From Polynucleobacter sp. TSB-Sco08W16 (GTDB taxonomy: Bacteria > Pseudomonadota > Gammaproteobacteria > Burkholderiales > Burkholderiaceae), in the NCBI RefSeq assembly GCF_018687455.1, contig NZ_CP061291.1, positions 496,001 through 560,000 of the forward strand: a stretch of DNA of 64,000 bases, read 5' to 3'. The position numbers and the translations under genes were made by a program. Shown here in pieces: positions 1 through 8,751 of the stretch (position 1 is the first letter of the stretch; the number at the start of each line of letters is the position of its first letter). The notes beneath the pieces are model-generated. The model saw nothing but the letters and a program-made list of their open reading frames with translations, searched no databases and was not told where the DNA came from.

Positions 1-138
1 CTTTGCGTAGAAATTCAATCAATACAAAGCAACAGCACAGCTTGATTCTATATGTGTTTTTAAGCAGAATAGAACTTAATCTCCAGTGCTAAAAAGTAAT
101 ACTTCCAAACACCCTTAAAACTAGTCATATTCAAAATT

Positions 139-1191
139 ATGAGTACAGCTAAAGCTAAAACATCTAAGCAAGTAACACGCAAGAAAGCTACCAAATCAAC
201 AGCTATAGCTGTAGTTAAAAGAAACCAAATAGTTCTCAAACGGGATTATGAAGCTAAGTTAGTTGAATTTAATGAAAGACAGGGTGAGGTTGAGAAAACT
301 ATAAGAGACTGGGGACAGAGATTAGCTAAAACCCAAAAGGGGATGAAGAAGCTTAATGAAGCATATCGTCAGTTCCTCTATAAGTTGCTACAGGAAGCCT
401 ACGCTGTATATAAGGAAGCTAGAAGTAGTGAACTAGCTGATGATTTCTTTGCTGAGTTGAGATATGAACTCAAATCAAAAGATATCAAAATACAAAGCAA
501 CACAACAGATGCGGCTTTAATCATCCGTTTTGTATGTGGTGCTGATGTAGCAACTAAAACCGTACATGACTACAGCAGAGTGTTAATGGGTGCTGAGTAC
601 AACAACGTGAAGACTGATGGGTTTGCTGAATGGGTACAACAGCAAACAATGACGAAGGTAATACAAAACCAACGTGAGATAGAAAATCAAACTGAAACAC
701 GTGCTGATAGGATGAGTCGCGCTAGACGGGTTGTAATGAGGTTGATAGAAGCAAGAGAAACTAAACCCTTGCTTAGTGGTAAGACTACAGCATACAAAGC
801 TGAGAAGATGCTAAGTAGTGACGGACTTTGGATTGGTATTGGGAATGCTACACGCAGAATGGATAGGGAAAGCTTTTACGCAGACATCAACCTAGCTATG
901 TTTCTTCCTCCAAACATAGATATAGAGTTCTACATCATTAACGCACTAGCAAGACAGATGGTTGATGGAGTAGAGAAATATGAAGAACAAATAGCTACAT
1001 TAGAAGAAAGCGTATGGAGTGATGCGCTATGGGAACAGCTTGTCAGTGCGGGGTTTGAAGAGAGTCAAAAGACTGCTGAGTACTGGAGTAACAGACAGCA
1101 AGCCGCACGTTATGAGGAACAGCATGAATTTAATAAGTTTGTAAAAGAGAAGATAAAAGATAAAAGAAAAAAGACTAAGAAATCTGTGTAA
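139..1191 (+). CDS. Hypothetical protein with basic ends and coiled-coil character
   Basis: I do not recognise a family for this 350-residue protein. The first 40 residues are rich in Lys, Thr and Ala; residues 35-100 are highly charged and helical, as in a coiled coil; the last 15 residues are almost all Lys and Arg. There is no signal peptide or membrane segment. The charge pattern would suit a nucleic-acid-binding cytoplasmic protein, but that is inference only. The start is ATG with only a weak ribosome site. Its 3' end overlaps the convergent gene at 1175-1561 by 17 bases. The AT-rich codon use matches the rest of the island. Confidence 0.75.
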   Translation: MSTAKAKTSKQVTRKKATKSTAIAVVKRNQIVLKRDYEAKLVEFNERQGEVEKTIRDWGQRLAKTQKGMKKLNEAYRQFLYKLLQEAYAVYKEARSSELADDFFAELRYELKSKDIKIQSNTTDAALIIRFVCGADVATKTVHDYSRVLMGAEYNNVKTDGFAEWVQQQTMTKVIQNQREIENQTETRADRMSRARRVVMRLIEARETKPLLSGKTTAYKAEKMLSSDGLWIGIGNATRRMDRESFYADINLAMFLPPNIDIEFYIINALARQMVDGVEKYEEQIATLEESVWSDALWEQLVSAGFEESQKTAEYWSNRQQAARYEEQHEFNKFVKEKIKDKRKKTKKSV

Positions 1192-1561
1192 TTACTTCTA
1201 TTACGTAATCAAAATCTTCGCCGTTCTCAAGCTTAATTTGGTAGTCACCATTACCCCAGTGCCCAAGCTGGGAAACATCGCGGAATAAATTTCTCCTATC
1301 CTTCAGTGTCCCTATTTTTTTATTAACAGTAATTTTAATTGCTGTTGAGAGAATCTCAAGGCTGAAAATGTCTTTTTTATCTATATAAAAACCAATAACA
1401 AACTTTTTCTGAACTGGAGTAATAGTTTTAATTTTAGAAAACAGGTTTGAACAAAAATCATCATACAGCAATGAACCCAAGGATTTTTTAGATGACTTCC
1501 TGGTTGATTTAGCAAGTATTTCACTCGCCATCATTTGAAATAGATTATTTTCAACACTCAT
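1175..1561 (-). CDS. DUF5655-type protein, fourth gene of the type I restriction-modification operon
   Basis: This is a 128-residue protein. The C-terminal half (about residues 40-126) resembles the DUF5655 domain, with a conserved block around residues 92-111 reading R-D-V-S-x-L-G-H-W-G-N-G-D-Y and an acidic stretch followed by a final hydrophobic helix. DUF5655 is found alone or attached to nuclease-like proteins and its role is not established. The gene begins 2 bases after the hsdR stop, so it is almost certainly co-transcribed and perhaps coupled with hsdR. A role as an accessory or modulator of the restriction system is inference from position. Confidence 0.7.
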   Translation of the reverse strand: MSVENNLFQMMASEILAKSTRKSSKKSLGSLLYDDFCSNLFSKIKTITPVQKKFVIGFYIDKKDIFSLEILSTAIKITVNKKIGTLKDRRNLFRDVSQLGHWGNGDYQIKLENGEDFDYVIEVITQIS

Positions 1562-1563
1562 TT

Positions 1564-3924
1564 TTAAGCAACTTTTTCTTTGTACAAATATTGTTGAAAA
1601 TCAACAAACACCTTTTTTATATCGTCAACATTACCTAGTGCTTGTTGAGCCGCATGGATTCCACCGTACTTGGATGTAAGCATTGTGCTTAGCTTACCCA
1701 TATCCAACTCATCCACTCCATCCTGTACGTAGTTACGCAACACAAAACCAATAAAGTCTCTTTGCTTCTCATTTAGGAATGTATAGATATTGGACTCAGC
1801 GTTAGTTACACGTTCTATGCGTGTAATGGGTTTACGTGAGTAGCTGATGTATTCAAGCACATCAAATAAGTCACAATTCTCAGCATCAATCATTTCTTGT
1901 AGCTTTACCAAGTCAGATTTAACGCATCCATGACGTTCAAGCTTTTTAAGCAATTCACTACGTGTAACTGGGTTAGCCCATTCCTTACGCAAAGCATCCT
2001 CAGTACCAAAGACTTCAGGTAGCTTAAGAGTATTGAAGAGTCTTTGTATAAATTCCTCAGCACTAATAGGTTTTCCATCTACGTAGAACATAGTGCTACG
2101 CATACTCTGTATTTCACGTACCTTACCGTCACTCAGTTTGATTCTTAGCTTTTGTTTCTTGTCTTTGGGTTCATCGCCTCCATCATCCCCGCCTTTTTCA
2201 CATATACAAGGAGTTTGCTGACAGACATTACAAGGTTTGCGTTTAGTTTTTTCACAGACACAGGGATTGCTTCCGCATTTCTCACAAATTGCTTCACCAT
2301 CCCAATCTTCGTCAGCAAACATGTGATACGCATTCACAAAGTCAACAATAGTGAAGTAGTGCTTACCTTCATATAGACGTGTACCACGTCCTATGATTTG
2401 CTTAAATTCAATCATGCTATTAACTGGACGCATAAGAACAATGTTTCTTACATTACGTGCGTCAACTCCAGTAGTTAGCTTCTGACTTGTTGTGATGATT
2501 GTTGGAATAGTCTTTTCATTATCTTGAAACTGTTTAAGAAACGTGTCTCCCATAGCACCATCATTAGCTGTAACACGAACACAATAGTCAGTCTTTTTGA
2601 TAGGAGTTTCTTGATTGATTAAGTCCCTAACCATCGCCGCATGTGCTTGGTTAGCGCAGAAGACAAGTGTTTTCTCTTGTGGATTGATGTTAGCTAACAT
2701 CTCTTGTACACGTTTACGTTCACGCTGTTCAATAACAATCTTATTGTTAAAGTCTTTTTCCTTATAAACGTAACCTTCTTCAACTTCCCCATCTAATATC
2801 TCATCGTCAGAGGTATATACGTATTCATCCATTGTTGTTTGAATGCGTTTAACTTTAAAGGGGGTGAGGTAACCGTCTTGAATACCCTCCTTTAAGCTGT
2901 ACTTGTAGACTGGTTCTCCAAAATACTTATATGTATCAGCGTTCTCCTCTTTTTTAGGGGTAGCTGTAAGTCCTAGCTGTACTGCTGAACTGAAGTAATC
3001 AAGAATGTCTCTCCAGTTGCTTTCATCGTTAGCACCTCCGCGATGACACTCGTCAATGACGACAAAGTCAAAGAAGTCTGGTTCATAGTCACCAAAGTAG
3101 GGTTTACCGTCAGCACCACTCATAAAGGTTTGGAAGATGGTGAAGAACACGCTTCCATTCTTAGGAACTTCCCCACGCTTAGCTATTTGATTGGGAGAGA
3201 TACGTACTAACGCATCCTCTCCAAATGGACTGAATGCTAGATAAGCTTGATTAGCAAGAATGTTTCTATCTGCTAAAAAAAGAATACGTGGTGTACGTTT
3301 CCCATCCTTTTGTACGTTCCAACGACTCTTATACAGCTTCCAAGCTATTTGAAATGCTACATATGTCTTACCAGTACCAGTAGCTAAGGTAAGCAATATC
3401 CGTTGCTTGTTATGCGCTATAGCATCCATTACCTTATTAACAGCAATTTCTTGGTAATAGCGTTGCTGACTATCGCTATAGACATTTTCAAATGGAACAG
3501 CATTAAATTTAGCTTCCCACTCATTGGTGTTACCAAATACTTTATTCCAAAGTTCATCAGGTGTTGGGAATTGACTTACCAAACTTTCTTTTTCGCTACC
3601 TTTAGCTAAGCAGATTTCATATATCTCTTTACCGTTAGCTGAATAGGTATATGTCAAATTAAGCTTGTTTGCGTATTGTTTAGCTTGTGCTACGCCTTCA
3701 CCTACAACCTGTTCATCACTCTTTGCTTCAATTACAGCAAGCTTTCTATTTTTATAAATGAGTACATAGTCAGCTTTCATTTTCCCAGCACGAATACCAC
3801 CAGCACGGATTTCACCAGCATTAATATTGTACTCACGCTGTATACGTGATTCAGCTACATCACCCCATCCAGCAAGTTTTAACTGGGGATCGATTAGTTC
3901 AGCACGTGTATCAGCTTCATTCAT
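1564..3924 (-). CDS. hsdR: Type I restriction enzyme, R subunit (HsdR, EcoEI-like)
   Basis: This is the motor and nuclease subunit of a type I restriction enzyme, which translocates and cuts unmethylated DNA. At 786 residues it is about the length of EcoEI-type HsdR. The N-terminal nuclease domain shows Asp52 and the E-A-K motif at 66-68. The helicase core has Walker A ATGTGKT (181-187), a DECH box (291-294), TAT (320-322) and motif VI Q-I-I-G-R-G-T-R (509-516). Residues 547-575 form a linker with two C-x-x-C-x(4)-C-x-C clusters, possibly zinc-binding. A C-terminal EcoEI_R_C-like region follows. The gene starts 2 bases after hsdS. All key motifs are present, so the enzyme appears intact. Confidence 0.93.
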   Translation of the reverse strand: MNEADTRAELIDPQLKLAGWGDVAESRIQREYNINAGEIRAGGIRAGKMKADYVLIYKNRKLAVIEAKSDEQVVGEGVAQAKQYANKLNLTYTYSANGKEIYEICLAKGSEKESLVSQFPTPDELWNKVFGNTNEWEAKFNAVPFENVYSDSQQRYYQEIAVNKVMDAIAHNKQRILLTLATGTGKTYVAFQIAWKLYKSRWNVQKDGKRTPRILFLADRNILANQAYLAFSPFGEDALVRISPNQIAKRGEVPKNGSVFFTIFQTFMSGADGKPYFGDYEPDFFDFVVIDECHRGGANDESNWRDILDYFSSAVQLGLTATPKKEENADTYKYFGEPVYKYSLKEGIQDGYLTPFKVKRIQTTMDEYVYTSDDEILDGEVEEGYVYKEKDFNNKIVIEQRERKRVQEMLANINPQEKTLVFCANQAHAAMVRDLINQETPIKKTDYCVRVTANDGAMGDTFLKQFQDNEKTIPTIITTSQKLTTGVDARNVRNIVLMRPVNSMIEFKQIIGRGTRLYEGKHYFTIVDFVNAYHMFADEDWDGEAICEKCGSNPCVCEKTKRKPCNVCQQTPCICEKGGDDGGDEPKDKKQKLRIKLSDGKVREIQSMRSTMFYVDGKPISAEEFIQRLFNTLKLPEVFGTEDALRKEWANPVTRSELLKKLERHGCVKSDLVKLQEMIDAENCDLFDVLEYISYSRKPITRIERVTNAESNIYTFLNEKQRDFIGFVLRNYVQDGVDELDMGKLSTMLTSKYGGIHAAQQALGNVDDIKKVFVDFQQYLYKEKVA

Positions 3925-3926
3925 TT

Positions 3927-5123
3927 TTATTTCTCTATCAATTCTTTATTAAAAGTATGTTGAAGTATTGAATTACGTAAGTTAATAAGTTCAGAAATTT
4001 TTGCTGTATGGGTTTTTTTGAAGTTTGAAACTAAAAGCATTAGTGATTCAAGTTTCTCCGCAATCCTAATTTGTTCGTTATAGCTTGGAACTTTTATTCT
4101 TTGTGACTTTACATCACTATCGGTTACAGCAGGATAGCTTGCCCCTCTTTGTAGTTTTTCCATTGATTGAATAAAATTATAGGAGAACAAAAAGAAAAAT
4201 ATATACTTATAGTAGATATTTTCCTTAGCTCTCAGCACAACATAACCAGTGCTGGCAACTTGGTTGTTTAACTCTTTTGGAACAATAGCAATTCTCTTGA
4301 GGGTTGGACGAACAGTCGCAAAGATAATGTCATTAGTAAGAATATTTTTCTTAGCTCTACTAGGGGCATCTGCTCCTAAAAGTTTTTGTGTGCTTGTAAT
4401 AAAAAATTCAGTATTAGAAACGCTTGAGACGTCCACATACTGAAATTCTAAATTTGGTGACTTTAGTGGATTTACGTTTTTTGTTTTTATGGTGACATCT
4501 TCAATAGTTGTGTCAGTCCATCCTTCACCACCAAGTTCAAATACATCAGTTAGGTAAATTTGAAAAAGAAATTCAGCATTTAAGATGCTTTCCTTAGCCC
4601 CTGTAATAGCTTTATCTATGTCAGAAAAGATTGCTTTGAATTTGTTAACTAACTTTTGCTGTATTTCCAGTGAGGGGTAACAAAACCTTATTTTGTTTAT
4701 GTCTTGCTGATTAACGCTTGCTTGATTTACCGCTTTCTTACAATTATTTTCCCAATATCCAGTCACAAATAGATAATTTAGAAAATAATTAAAAAAATGT
4801 GGGTTAACAGAATCATTTGTCCTTAGCAAAAGGAGATTGATACCATGATATAAATCTTCGTCAGATTCATAAATTGCTGTTTTACCAACATGAATAGGAC
4901 TGTTTATATGACTAAAAAGAATATCTCCCTTTTGTATTTTATTTTTTTCTTTTTGCGATTCTGTTAATTCAGAAAATCCAACGCGATTGAAATCAAATGA
5001 TTGTGTAGCAATAGTTTCTATTCTTGTTATTCTTTCACCGACTGGAATTTTGCTTTGTTCACAATTTACCCCATTTCTTATAACGGATAACACTTCACCA
5101 ATTGTGGATTGAGTCCAGCTCAC
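3927..5123 (-). CDS. hsdS: Type I restriction-modification specificity subunit (HsdS)
   Basis: HsdS recognises the split target sequence and bridges two HsdM subunits with HsdR. The 398-residue protein has the expected two half-repeats: a target-recognition domain at about 1-150 followed by a helical spacer, then a second domain from about 203 to 345 followed by a second helical spacer. Each half opens with a W-T-x-(S/T)-T-I-(G/E)-x-V motif. The gene overlaps hsdM by 4 bases (ATGA), which indicates translational coupling. The recognition sequence cannot be read from the protein. AT-rich codon use is like its neighbours. Confidence 0.92.
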   Translation of the reverse strand: MSWTQSTIGEVLSVIRNGVNCEQSKIPVGERITRIETIATQSFDFNRVGFSELTESQKEKNKIQKGDILFSHINSPIHVGKTAIYESDEDLYHGINLLLLRTNDSVNPHFFNYFLNYLFVTGYWENNCKKAVNQASVNQQDINKIRFCYPSLEIQQKLVNKFKAIFSDIDKAITGAKESILNAEFLFQIYLTDVFELGGEGWTDTTIEDVTIKTKNVNPLKSPNLEFQYVDVSSVSNTEFFITSTQKLLGADAPSRAKKNILTNDIIFATVRPTLKRIAIVPKELNNQVASTGYVVLRAKENIYYKYIFFFLFSYNFIQSMEKLQRGASYPAVTDSDVKSQRIKVPSYNEQIRIAEKLESLMLLVSNFKKTHTAKISELINLRNSILQHTFNKELIEK

Positions 5124-6574
5124 AGCAACTCCTTGATTGACGCAATGGCTTCTGCCGCTTGTAAATCAAGTTCCTCAATCTCAGCTAATATTTCTTCTGG
5201 TGAACGTTTATCCGTAGTGTCTTTCCGGTTAGGGTTATTGGCTGTTAAGTCCCAAGTAGTCTTATTGATTTCATTAGCATTAATACACCATGAATTCTCA
5301 CTTTCAGATTGCGTTTTTGAAAGAGTGACAAATTCCTCTAAGTCACGTTCGTTCAAGCTATTTGTTTTACCTAAATTACGTTGTAATTTGAGTTGGTAAT
5401 ACCAAACTTTCTTTGTAGCATTACCTTTTTCAAAAAATAAGACAACAGTTTTAACACCAGTCCCAGTAAATGCGCCTCCCGGTAATTCAAGTACAGCTTG
5501 TAAATCACAATCTTCAAGTAATTGCTTTCTTAGCGATATGCTTGCGTTATCTGTATTACTAAGGAAAGTGCTTTTAATTACAACTCCACAGCGTCCACCT
5601 ACTTTTAATATTTTGATGAAATGCTGTAAAAATAGATATGCTGTTTCGCTTGTGCGGATTGGGAAGTTTTCTTGTACTTCAATGCGTTCACTACCACCAA
5701 AAGGCGGGTTTGCTAAAACAATATCAACCCTATCTTTTTCCTGTATGTCAGCTATGTTCTCACCTAGCGTATTGGTATGAATGATATTAGGTGCTTCAAT
5801 TCCATGTAGCACCATGTTCATCACTCCAATAATGTAAGCAAGTGATTTTTTCTCCTTACCGTAGAAAGTTTTCTTTTGTAGCTGTTCATACTCTTTAGCT
5901 GTAAGTTCCTTTAAGTTACGCATGTATTCATACGCTTCACACAAGAACCCAGCACTACCTACAGCACCGTCATAAACCTTGTCACCAATCTTGGGATTAA
6001 CTACTTTAATGATTGTTTTAATAAGTGGACGAGGGGTGTAATACTCTCCACCGTTGCGTCCAGCGTTACCCATGTTCTTAATTTTGTCTTCATACAAGCT
6101 AGACATTTCATGCTTTTCTTCATTACTTCTAAAGCGTAGTTCATCAACCTTATTGATTACTTCACGCAGACTATATCCGCTTTGTAACTTGTTCTTAAGT
6201 TCGTGAAATATCTCACCAATTTTATATTCCAATGTATTAGCGTGTTCAGCGTCAGCACGGAATTTTTTAAGGTAAGGAAACAACTTGTTATCAACAAACT
6301 CTTTTAAGTCGTCACCAGTAAGTCCCTTGTTGTAATCTAACTTACCATCTGCTGTTTTAGGACACGCCCATGTAGTCCAGCTGTATTCAGGTTTTAAGAT
6401 GCGTTGATATGTTTTTCCATCTAGCTTAGCAATAGCTTCTCTATCAGCTTCAAAGTCATCTAAGTACTTTAAGAACAGTACCCAACTTGTTTGTTCAATG
6501 TAGTCAAGTTCACTGCTACAACCAGCGTCTTTGCGTAGCGTGTCATCTAAATTACGGAAGGTTGTTTCAAACAT
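5120..6574 (-). CDS. hsdM: Type I DNA N6-adenine methyltransferase subunit (HsdM)
   Basis: HsdM transfers a methyl group from S-adenosylmethionine to adenine within the target chosen by HsdS. The 484-residue protein has a helical N-terminal domain (to about 150), an SAM-binding motif I written D-G-A-V-G-S-A-G-F at 202-210, and the catalytic N-P-P-F at 289-292. The motif I variant is one I associate with EcoEI-like HsdM. The start is well supported: AAGGAAT lies about 6 bases before the ATG. It is the first gene of the hsdM-hsdS-hsdR-DUF5655 operon; methylase first allows protection before cutting. Confidence 0.94.
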   Translation of the reverse strand: MFETTFRNLDDTLRKDAGCSSELDYIEQTSWVLFLKYLDDFEADREAIAKLDGKTYQRILKPEYSWTTWACPKTADGKLDYNKGLTGDDLKEFVDNKLFPYLKKFRADAEHANTLEYKIGEIFHELKNKLQSGYSLREVINKVDELRFRSNEEKHEMSSLYEDKIKNMGNAGRNGGEYYTPRPLIKTIIKVVNPKIGDKVYDGAVGSAGFLCEAYEYMRNLKELTAKEYEQLQKKTFYGKEKKSLAYIIGVMNMVLHGIEAPNIIHTNTLGENIADIQEKDRVDIVLANPPFGGSERIEVQENFPIRTSETAYLFLQHFIKILKVGGRCGVVIKSTFLSNTDNASISLRKQLLEDCDLQAVLELPGGAFTGTGVKTVVLFFEKGNATKKVWYYQLKLQRNLGKTNSLNERDLEEFVTLSKTQSESENSWCINANEINKTTWDLTANNPNRKDTTDKRSPEEILAEIEELDLQAAEAIASIKELL

Positions 6575-6669
6575 TGTTATTCCTTACTGTTTTTATCAAT
6601 TTTAGCTTTTTTGTGGACGCTGTAGGGGAATGCTTTGGAGGGTGCTGATTCAATGAATGTCAGCGCACG

Positions 6670-6699
6670 TTTGTAGTGTCTATTCGTTAATACCGTCAA
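6670..6699 (-). promoter_or_regulatory. Candidate sigma-70 promoter of the hsd operon
   Basis: On the minus strand a TTGACG -35 element (6694-6699) is followed after 18 bases by TACAAA as a poor -10 element (6670-6675), about 95 bases before the hsdM start. The spacing is acceptable and the -35 is good, but the -10 matches only four of six positions. Confidence 0.35.
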
Positions 6700-6732
6700 A
6701 GTAGCACGTATAGCGCAACTGACTATGTTTGG

Positions 6733-7293
6733 TTGACTGAGAAGTTATCATATCCCAAAACAGCTTTACCTTTACCCAGCAATCATCTTGAAACTTCTCT
6801 AGTAGTTCACTTACAGCATAAGGGGGTTTATGTTGACTTAGATAAGTTGGGTGCTGAGTTTGGAAGATTTTATAGATTTGGATTTGATAGCACTGATGTC
6901 CGCGTTAAAAAATGGTTCTACTGTGATGAACGCAAGAAGTTAACAAATAATGCGGCTTGGATGCGGATGGAAAGTGTAGCTAATAAGGTTGATGATGACG
7001 TCCGTTCATTTTGGATAGCAACACAAGATTAAGCGTTAGAAAACTTTAGCTTAGAAGTTTTTGATGGGGGATGGCAGACAGTTTTAGAAAATACTTCGTT
7101 ATGTAATCTTGACGGTGAGTCCCTTAGAGTTATTAATCAATTAAAAGAAATTAGTGTTGAAAAGTGTGAGGAGTTTAATATTCCTTCCTCACATGCTTCA
7201 ACTATCTCAAGCACTTCACCTTCATACAGCACACCTGCTGAGATGGTTATTGCTAAGCTAACTCAACAGCTTTTCTCTTCATGTCATCATTAA
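6733..7293 (+). pseudogene. Island gene broken by a single in-frame TAA stop
   Basis: An open frame starting at TTG 6733 encodes 99 residues and stops at TAA 7030-7032. The same frame then stays open for 86 more codons to TAA 7291-7293. A single nonsense change in an AT-rich gene explains this better than chance. The N-terminal part contains an alternating hydrophobic stretch and W-F-Y and W-I-A segments; the C-terminal part has W-Q-T-V-L-E-N and a Ser/Thr-rich linker. I recognise no family. There is no ATG near the start and no good ribosome site, so the 5' end may also be damaged. The 3' end overlaps the convergent recombinase gene by 41 bases. Readthrough expression is possible but unsupported. 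Confidence 0.55.
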
Positions 7294-7885
7294 CATCAAT
7301 GTAAGCTTGCGTTGTACTAATGTTTCTGTGTCCAGCTAGAGACATTAGTACACGCACCCCAACCCCTTTGCTTGCTAGGTTGGTAATAAATGTTCTGCGT
7401 CCACTGTGACTGCTAGCACCAAATACACCAGCACGTTTATATAAGTAGTGGAAAAACTGTGTGAGTGTATTAGCGTTGTATCCGTTGCTGTCACGCTTTT
7501 GACTGTAAAAGAACTTAAGCTCTGTATTAGCTGGTTTATATGTGCTTGCGTACTGCTGTAGTTCTTTTTTCAGCTTAGCGTTTACAAATACAACCCTTGC
7601 TTCTTTAGTTTTAGTGTTTTCAGCTTTAAGTCTTATCTCGTCACGCACTTTACCCTCATCATCTACAACGTCTGTATAAGTTAAGCTACTTAGTTCACCA
7701 ACCCTACAACCACTATATACAGATGTAAGCACTAAAGCACGATTACGTGTGCTGTGCTTGCGTGTAGCTACGTAATCTAAAACTCTACGCAACTCATCAG
7801 TAGTTAAAGTTTTGGCTTGTTTTGACATAATTTCTACCTCATATGTAGTGTTTTGTATGTCATTAGTATGTTTTCTTAGTTTCAA
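7253..7885 (-). CDS. Short tyrosine recombinase (phage-integrase family)
   Basis: This is a site-specific recombinase of the phage-integrase family, 210 residues from the TTG or 191 from the internal ATG at 7828. The catalytic set is visible: Arg in G-C-R-V-G-E, the H-S-G-R-R block, and L-A-G-H-R followed eleven residues later by the nucleophile Tyr in Q-A-Y-I. It lacks most of the N-terminal core-binding domain of normal integrases, so it may act as a small resolvase or invertase type, or be truncated. Both starts have a GAGGTAG ribosome site about 5-7 bases upstream; the ATG at 7828 looks better. Its presence with the large integrase suggests a nested element or an internal switching function. 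Confidence 0.85.
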   Translation of the reverse strand: MKLRKHTNDIQNTTYEVEIMSKQAKTLTTDELRRVLDYVATRKHSTRNRALVLTSVYSGCRVGELSSLTYTDVVDDEGKVRDEIRLKAENTKTKEARVVFVNAKLKKELQQYASTYKPANTELKFFYSQKRDSNGYNANTLTQFFHYLYKRAGVFGASSHSGRRTFITNLASKGVGVRVLMSLAGHRNISTTQAYIDVNDDMKRKAVELA

Positions 7886-7905
7886 AATTCCTACCTCTTT
7901 TAGGT

Positions 7906-7919
7906 ATTACTTAAGTAAT
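7906..7919. promoter_or_regulatory. Perfect 14-bp palindrome ATTACTTAAGTAAT upstream of the short recombinase
   Basis: The sequence is its own reverse complement and sits 20 bases before the TTG start of the minus-strand recombinase. A related copy (GTATTACTTAAG on the minus strand) lies at about 9130-9141 upstream of the minus-strand repeat-protein gene. The shared position suggests an island-encoded operator; no candidate binding protein is identified. Confidence 0.4.
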
Positions 7920-7963
7920 GCTTTTTCTTTCCATATTTCAAGTGGTTACGCTATCTAAGTGCG

Positions 7964-7997
7964 TATATGTAAGCTTTTCTATATTTCCTTACATATA
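7964..7997. repeat. Inverted repeat with 10-bp perfect arms in the 7886-8186 intergenic region
   Basis: The arms TATATGTAAG (7964-7973) and CTTACATATA (7988-7997) are exact reverse complements separated by 14 bases. The surrounding 300-base gap holds no gene. It also carries an 11-bp direct repeat AAGTGCGTATA at 7957-7967 and 8110-8120. The pair could form an operator region or an iteron-like or recombination site for the adjacent recombinase; neither is proven. Confidence 0.5.
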
Positions 7998-8186
7998 GCT
8001 ATTTAAGCAATCTGTAGTCAAAGCGCCACAGTCTTATATGACTTGCGTAAACGCTGTATACGCTGTTTTTGCTGTGTGTCAGCTACGTTGATATCCAGCT
8101 TCATGTTTTAAGTGCGTATAGCGTTTATTTGAATGCTATGCTTTTGTGTATAAATTTATGTCACTTAATAAAAGGGCGCTTGTTAA

Positions 8187-8711
8187 ATGAATGATTTTCC
8201 AAAATTAGTAATTTTTACAAACGAAGCAATACCCCGTGTAAAAAGTATGTACAAAGGCGCTTCAGTAGCTTTGTACAGCTTTAATAATTTAGTTATTGAT
8301 GACGATAACCCAATTACTTCGCTTTTAAATGTTTCCCAAAATTTTGAAGAACTTTTTTATAAAAAAGCTACTGTAATAAGTGGTTATACGGAAAAACACT
8401 TAACCCTCTTTTTATTGAGTAATACCTCTTACCCATATCTAAAGGTTGAGACTGAGGATGACTACATTGTTTTACCTGCTTTTGAAGATGCTTTATTAAG
8501 CTTACATGATAGGGATGATGCTATTAGCACATTAGAAGATTCAACATCAATAATCTTTAGTATTTTTAAGTATTTGGAAGCCCAAAACTTGAATAGGATG
8601 ATTAAGAAAAATGATACTTTGATTGATAAAGCATACGATACATCATCGTTAATTCATTTCATGTTAGAGGCTTTTTTCTTTGGGTGGTTTAAGGTTAAGA
8701 CTCCAAGCTAA
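8187..8711 (+). CDS. Hypothetical island protein
   Basis: This is a 174-residue acidic protein that I do not recognise. It has no signal peptide. A Phe-rich hydrophobic segment near residues 157-167 could be an amphipathic or membrane-touching helix, and residues 90-130 are rich in Asp and Leu. A purine-rich AAAGGG lies about 12 bases before the ATG. It stands alone, divergent from the short recombinase and convergent with the repeat-protein gene, and shares the AT-rich codon use of the island. Confidence 0.7.
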   Translation: MNDFPKLVIFTNEAIPRVKSMYKGASVALYSFNNLVIDDDNPITSLLNVSQNFEELFYKKATVISGYTEKHLTLFLLSNTSYPYLKVETEDDYIVLPAFEDALLSLHDRDDAISTLEDSTSIIFSIFKYLEAQNLNRMIKKNDTLIDKAYDTSSLIHFMLEAFFFGWFKVKTPS

Positions 8712-8751
8712 ATTTTTTTAGTTTTAGATTCACTTTCATAACCTTCAATGT

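Noticed and set aside
2145..2376. Frames on both strands within hsdR over the Cys-rich linker
   Set aside because: They are shadows of the hsdR reading frame with no start signals.
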